Part shown: in pieces, positions 58,630 to 64,000 of the stretch
How positions within the stretch are numbered: position 1 is the first letter of the stretch
Layout: the number at the start of each line of letters is the position of its first letter
From: Polytrichum commune
Lineage: Eukaryota > Streptophyta > Polytrichopsida > Polytrichales > Polytrichaceae
Assembly: GCA_950295325.1 (NCBI GenBank)
Contig: OX485803.1
Span: forward strand, 8,618,001-8,682,000
Direction of reading: 5' to 3'
DNA length: 64,000 bases
Notes under the pieces: generated by a model
Databases searched by the model: none
What the model saw: the letters and a program-made list of their open reading frames with translations, nothing else
What the model was told of the DNA's origin: nothing
Made by a program: the position numbers and the translations under genes

Positions 58630-59828
58630 TGTATGTGCAATTATGTTACTTTCGTGAATAGGTTGCCTTTTTACCCATGCATTTTATCCATGTGTACGTG
58701 CAATAGTGCCCCCATTCGCATGCCCCATAAACTTGTCCATGACCCGCCAACATGTCCCCCATGGCCTTCCCGCCCATCCTTGTTGGTCACCTTGGCTCCA
58801 TGCTCATTGCGTCCCTACGGTTTCTCCCACCATGCCCATTTATTGCACCCATGGTCTCTAGCTTTCCACTTTTGTTTCTTCTTTGGCATGGATGAGGGTT
58901 GAGTAGTGCTACGATGTAATGCTAGAGAACATGGTTACCATAAATTATTGATTATCATTGAGCTCATATCTTTATAGGGGAAGGGGTTGGGTGTTGTAGA
59001 TTTTCTCAACCATGTGAGAGCAAGGAAAGGGTCAAATTTATTCCCCTATAAAATTTAGAAAACTTCTCTAATCTATCTAATCTATAATTTATAATCTATT
59101 GTATGTGTGTGCACGCGCGTGTGCAACCCTTACATATATTGTTGCAAGAATTTAGAGTTATGATAATGGTTTAGATGTGTGGTGCTAATTCTTTTGTTTT
59201 CCTAGTCTAATGAGAAAGTAGATGGAAACATAATTTAAATGAAACTAGAAAGGGTTCAATTAAGTAGGTATGAAATAGGCTATGGCCTTGAGATTCCAAA
59301 AAGTAGAGATAAAAGAAAGACCATAGTTTGATTTTAACGGGTTTGAACTTTGATATCTACACATGTGTTTCAGAAAATATATATATGGCTAGGTATTTCA
59401 AAAAGCGGACAAGAGAGAGCAATTTTTGACTTTGTACCTAGCGTTAATGGTTTCGCTAGAACTCTTGTCTCCTTAGTGTTGGAGATTTGATTATGAGTTT
59501 TTGCCTATAGCAAACCACGAGGGATTCATAGTTGCTAGGATGTTGTCTTATGTTAAAGCAAATACAAGATATCTAGGGTGTTTGTACTAAATTATCAATT
59601 CAACATTCAATCTTGGAATTCTATTGCAATTGTGGTTTGTTTTGCGAGTTCCTATAAAAAAAACATTTTAGTGAATTGGGTGGTACCATTCTCTCTATAT
59701 GTCAAGATTTGGTCGAAGTTCAATTTTAGGCCATTGTCTCTGTATCTGTGAGTTGGCCTTGAGATTTATATATATTTGACTTACAGCTTGGGACGAATTG
59801 ACTGAGGAACTGATATTAGATAAGTTGA
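58630..59828. other. Intergenic stretch, no gene recognised
   Basis: The frame at 58570-58902 begins inside the preceding element and has no motif. The remainder is AT-rich with no repeats noted. Confidence 0.4.
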
Positions 59829-59830
59829 TA

Positions 59831-62800
59831 CAGTCAAGACTCTATAAATGTTACAGGTTGGGAGTAGAAAAAAAATAACATATATAAAATTCTAACAAGT
59901 AACACTTATAGCATTCATACCAATGGTTAATAACATTTATAAAAATAACACATAATTTTCTTGAAAATGAAGAACATAATGTTTTATAAAGATAAAAATG
60001 AAAGTACAAATGATAATACATAATTCAACTAAACTAATTGAAAGAAATAATCTATATAGTACTAACTTGACGAGATTCTTCCAACTAAACTAAGCAAAAG
60101 AAAGAGTCTATAGTAGTTTGACAAGAAGCTTCCAAATGATGAGATGAAACTTCTTTTTGGAGTCCTTGAATGCTCCTGATGTGTGATAGGGCATCATTTG
60201 GTCTGTGTTCAAAGTATTTCTTCAAAGTCTCTGGAGAACGCTTAGCAACACTCAATCCTACAACTTATTTTATCACATCAACCGTAACCTCATCAACATC
60301 AATTTCTTGATGTTATGAGGAATACATATCCAAAGACTCCTCATCGGTACGTTCATAGGGGTTGTTTAAATCGAACTTCATCTCATAATTGAGGTATTCA
60401 TTAGCATTCATCACATTACCCACCTCACTATCAGATGACAACAACGTCAGTTGATGAAGTAGAGTAGCAACTTCATCAACGTCTACCAAACACCTAGCTT
60501 CCTCTATTTCCCTCTCAATAGAGATCAAAAGAATACCCGTGTGCTTCCAACAATTTTGAATTGTCGACGTGGTAATTCCTGCACGCCATGCCCGCTAGAC
60601 CATAACAACAACTTGATGTATATCAATTGCAAACACCTTGTTTGCACTAAAACAATCTATCTGATATTGAATCACCAACTTTCGGTATTGTGCCTTGAAA
60701 GATGCAATAATGCCTGCATCCATGGGTTGAAAATGACTTGTGGTGTTCGAAGGTAGAAATTCTAATCGTATGACCCTCAAACGTGAACCTACATTTGGCA
60801 CTTGATGACCAGAGAAATTATCTAGGAGCAAAAACACCTTTTCTTTCTGTGCCAACACCATCCTCCTCTCAAAATCTAGTATAAATTGCTAAAAATGACT
60901 GTAGTCATCCACGCCTTCTTGTTAGTGGCCCACTTAATACCCAAGTTCTCCAGATAACGAATGTTCCTAGACGTAAAGGCCCGCGGCTTCAAATACCTAT
61001 TAATATTTAGTGGAGGAATGCAAATGGTACTTGTAGCATTTGCAGTGAGCGCCACGGTAATCCGTTCCTTTTGCTTCTTCTTCCCAGATGGTCTCTTTGT
61101 AGCCAACGTTCGATTTGGCTCTGACTTATTAAAAAAACCCGTCTCATCCATGTTAAAAACATCATCGCTATCGTATTTGAATACGATAGCTTTGATCTCC
61201 TCCATCCTCCTCAATACCTCTGCTGAAATGTCAACATAAGCATCTTCACTATGACGCGTGTATGCCTTCATGTTGAACCTCTTTTGGAATTTGGTTACCC
61301 ACCCATGTGAAAATTGGAGTTCCTTCTCACTAGGATCTCTAGGTTGCAAAGCATAGTATTGATGTGTTGCAGCTACCAACAAATCGTCGGATATGGTTGC
61401 GCCCTTCTTTTGCATTGTTGTAAACCAGTTGAAAGTAGCTTGCTCTACTTCGGGACATTGCACCTTCCTAATGCGCTTTGAATCACCCATATGACCCACA
61501 TCAAAAGTGGTAAGCGAGTCTTTCTTCTTCAAGACTCTACCAATAGTCATTTGTGAAACTAAAGTACCAAATTTGACATTTGCCCACTCTGTCAATGCCT
61601 TCTTACTAATTTTCATCCTTGAAGCCCCGAAGCTCTCATAATGGGAAATGATCTCTAGCTTCTCCTTAAAGGTGAACTCTCTACCCTTGCCTATTGCAAG
61701 CCTGCACTTTTTAAAAAAAATGCTCAAAATATAAATGGATGGTATAAAATCAATTTTGAAGCCTCATGAAGAATAAGTGTAGATGTGTGGTGCAAACTAA
61801 ATGATGAACGCCTTGTTGTGGTTGTTGTTGCCCATTGCCACGTCCTCCAACTTGAAATCCAATTAACAAAGCAATGCAAAAATTTAGCTTTCTTGTTTAT
61901 ACAGATACAAGATATTTACTAGATTTAATTGCTTGATGGCTATTCACAATGTTTCATGTTGGAGGTCGTACGTAAGATTTAAGAGTTGAAGATTAGAATT
62001 GTGAGCCCAACCTTCGAGAGTGCTTTCATTGAGCCCAACCACCTTCACTAGTGCATCAGGGTCCCCTTATCAACCAAGCCAGTAACCTCATCAACTACCT
62101 AAAACAGTAGTAAGAGTGGATCAACAGATATAAACCATGACAATCTTGACCTTGAGTAATGATCTTTGCAGCAAAATCTAATCACTTTCAAGGATAATCC
62201 CATCTTTAAACAACATAATAGGACTTATGCCTCCCAAATTCTAAGTATTTACAAATTGTAATGATAGAAAAGCACATTTTAAACCAACTAACAAGCTCAC
62301 ATTCTATATCACATCAGCTAGGACTTGCTTGCATTTGGTCATTGAAGGAATTGAAACAAAAAAACTCAGGAACCTCTCCTGTCATGTGAAATATCTCTAG
62401 ATGTGGTATTTAACAGGAAAATGTAAGTTGAATTGAACACCAACAAGAAGAAATTGCCAAGCTCATTGAAGGTAATTGAATCAAGTTGCACACGCTCGTG
62501 AAATTTGTATGTTTCGTAACAAATCCTAATTGGCATGAAAGTGCACAAGGAAGGACCTCAAGGAGGAAGGATCTCTATGTAAGAGAGAAAATTTGACTTG
62601 TTCACAAAGAATATGGGATAAATGTGATTACTTGTTTAAAATGTATGCTCTCATATATTATTACCTTGATTTTCTCAAAATTAACACTTATAAAGGTGTA
62701 ATCAACAAAGAAGGGAGTAGAGCATGTTATAACACTTAACACATAACACTCACTAGTCTTACCAATTGTGTTTTTGTAGGGGAGTAAAAATTTCTTAACA

Positions 62801-62850
62801 TATATGAAATTATAACGCTTATAGGGGTAACACTTATAGAGTCTTGATTG
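59831..62850 (-). mobile_element. Complete pogo/Tigger-type DNA transposon (3.0 kb)
   Basis: TA at 59829-59830 and 62851-62852 flank the element. Its ends CAGTCAAGACTCTATAAATG and, on the complement, CAATCAAGACTCTATAAGTG agree at 22 of the first 24 bases. AT-rich subterminal DNA with TAACACTTATA-like words follows on both sides. The only gene is the minus-strand transposase (60313-61727), which has two disabling changes. This is the full structure of an autonomous pogo element that decayed recently. Confidence 0.92.
60313..61727 (-). pseudogene. pogo/Tigger-type DDE transposase, one frameshift and one stop
   Basis: The protein opens with a helix-turn-helix region (GREFTFKEKLEIISHYE...SQMTIGRVLKKKDS), then a CENP-B/Tc5-type DNA-binding region (EVEQATFNWFTTMQKKGATI...FSHGWVTKFQKRFNMK), then the DDE_1 catalytic domain. 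The Asp residues are in FNMDETGFF (about 61135-61160), LLLDNFSGH (about 60805-60832) and PMDAGIIASFK (about 60700-60725), with 33 residues between the second and third. A one-base deletion near 60886-60893 separates the upstream frame (61727 to 60876) from the next. A TAG at 60595-60597 interrupts the last part, after which RAWRAGITTSTIQNCWKHTG continues in the same frame to DEESLDMYSS at 60313. The open frame begins at a TTG, so the true start, or an upstream exon, is uncertain: an acceptor-like GTGCAG lies about 20 bases into the frame. Confidence 0.92.
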
Positions 62851-62852
62851 TA

Positions 62853-64000
62853 CTAGAGGAGGGGAAGCTAATTGTGGTGGAATTGAATGATGAAGAAGTG
62901 TCCGGCTTTCCAAGCATGTGATTTACCATGAGCATAACATTTCATGTCTTAAGCTAGTGGGTGGGATTTTAAAAATAAAATAAAATTTGGTGACATCAAA
63001 AGTTTGGCGAACTTTATGGCCTTTTGAAATCATACCCTTCGAATGAGCACACTGTCTCTTGTTTATGGCAAGCTATGTGTGATTCATGATGTGAGGCCAT
63101 TGATTGGTTTTTCAAGTCATTACAAAGCATCTAGGGTGTTTGTATTGGGATTGCAATCCTCTAATTCCACCTCAGTATATGAATTTAAATATGCTATTAT
63201 TGGATCGCTTGTGAATGAGCAATACCTTTCTCATAACTTAACTACTAACTCTCTTTGGATTTTGAAGTCATGCCAAAAGCACAAAGCAGGGCTATGGTGT
63301 TTCCAACCACAATTTGAGAGGGAGATCATTGTGTGCTTGCGGGTAGTTCACTTAGGGCATTTTGGAAAACGACGTGCAGTATAATATAGGGAGGATTAAA
63401 TTTGTTTGACATAAAATATATTAAAAAATCCAAATAATGAAGGGCTCGTTAAAAGTAGACAATCCCATTACAAGTAAGGTAGATAGGTTCAGAATGTGAG
63501 TCATTATTTCTTTCTTTTTTGTAAAAATAATATAGGGGTTGAAAATAAGGAATCTAGGATGTATGTTTAGTGGGATCAATTTTGTACGCATGCCTCACAA
63601 GGGATGGATGAAAAATGGTTCATCAATTGCCCAAAAATGGATGAGAAACACAAGGCCCATTACTAGTGGTCTTCCTGCACTGCTGTTTGTGAAAAACACC
63701 TAGGGTTTTGTTTCTTCCTCGAGTCCGTTGTGCTTTGGGCAACTTTTTGTTGAAGTCCCTCCTTGTTGAAGCCTATCGTAACAAAGTCTAGCTAGTATGT
63801 CTTGTTGTCGTTGGTTTGGGATCTCCTTTGTAGTTGGTTTTAGGATCAAAGGCGGTTGTGACGTTCCATATAGGGTTTCGATTTTCTTGGCCCAAGGGTT
63901 ACATAGGTTTGTTGTATTTTGCATACTCTAAATCCACCTACATAGACTTGTAGGGAACCACAAGACTTTTGCATAGCTGCAATGATTGCGGTTTTTTTTT
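62853..64000. other. Right-hand edge, no gene firmly recognised
   Basis: The plus-strand frame 63043-63384 (113 codons, with GKLCVIHDVRPLIGFSSHYK) is the most coherent open frame here and begins with ATG. I do not recognise it and see no supporting neighbours. It could be an exon or retroelement fragment. The rest is AT-rich with no repeats. Confidence 0.3.

Overview
The window looks like a stretch of nuclear DNA from a plant, in the broad sense of the green lineage, with a large repeat-rich genome. The evidence is a tnp2-type CACTA transposase with the plant-typical Transpos_assoc, DUF4218 and DUF4216 modules and GT-AG introns, together with PIF/Harbinger, hAT and pogo elements of the kind common in plants. 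The sequence is AT-rich, and almost every open frame outside the transposons is short and incoherent. I found no host protein-coding gene, tRNA or rRNA that I can support. The species cannot be told from this window.

Layout. 0-3 kb: low-complexity and foldback DNA, plus a GC-richer minus-strand open frame (2553-2927) with a coherent hydrophilic protein. 3.9-8.3 kb: a four-exon CACTA transposase gene, broken by two nonsense codons and one frameshift, whose introns and flanks are packed with TGACTA/TAGTCA motifs. 8.3-20.6 kb: mostly featureless AT-rich DNA, with a nearly perfect PIF/Harbinger-type MITE (10528-10921), a foldback (10987-11152) and a 0.9-kb degenerate inverted repeat (about 17.7-18.6 kb). 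20.67-21.85 kb: a seven-copy tandem satellite of 168-170 bp. 22.7-24.65 kb: the decayed 3' end of a non-LTR retrotransposon with RNase H, a zinc-binding motif and a possible PD-(D/E)XK endonuclease; a second fragment of the same family lies at 53.6-53.9 kb.

29-33 kb is a nested insertion site. An old dispersed repeat, with a second copy inverted at 52.9-53.4 kb, has been hit by a hAT-like non-autonomous element (8-bp target duplication) and by a 973-bp solo LTR (TG...CA ends, 5-bp target duplication). 35-59 kb carries several families of short inverted-repeat elements. One family with CACTAC-like ends was invaded twice by unrelated TTA-duplicating MITEs, and a TA-flanked MITE (36301-36788) has ends like those of the pogo element below.

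59.8-62.85 kb: a complete 3.0-kb pogo/Tigger element, with TA duplications and matching terminal repeats. It carries a near-full-length minus-strand DDE transposase disabled by one frameshift and one stop codon. The window reads as a record of successive transposon invasions. The most intact actors are the pogo element and three MITEs whose terminal repeats are 90-100% identical.
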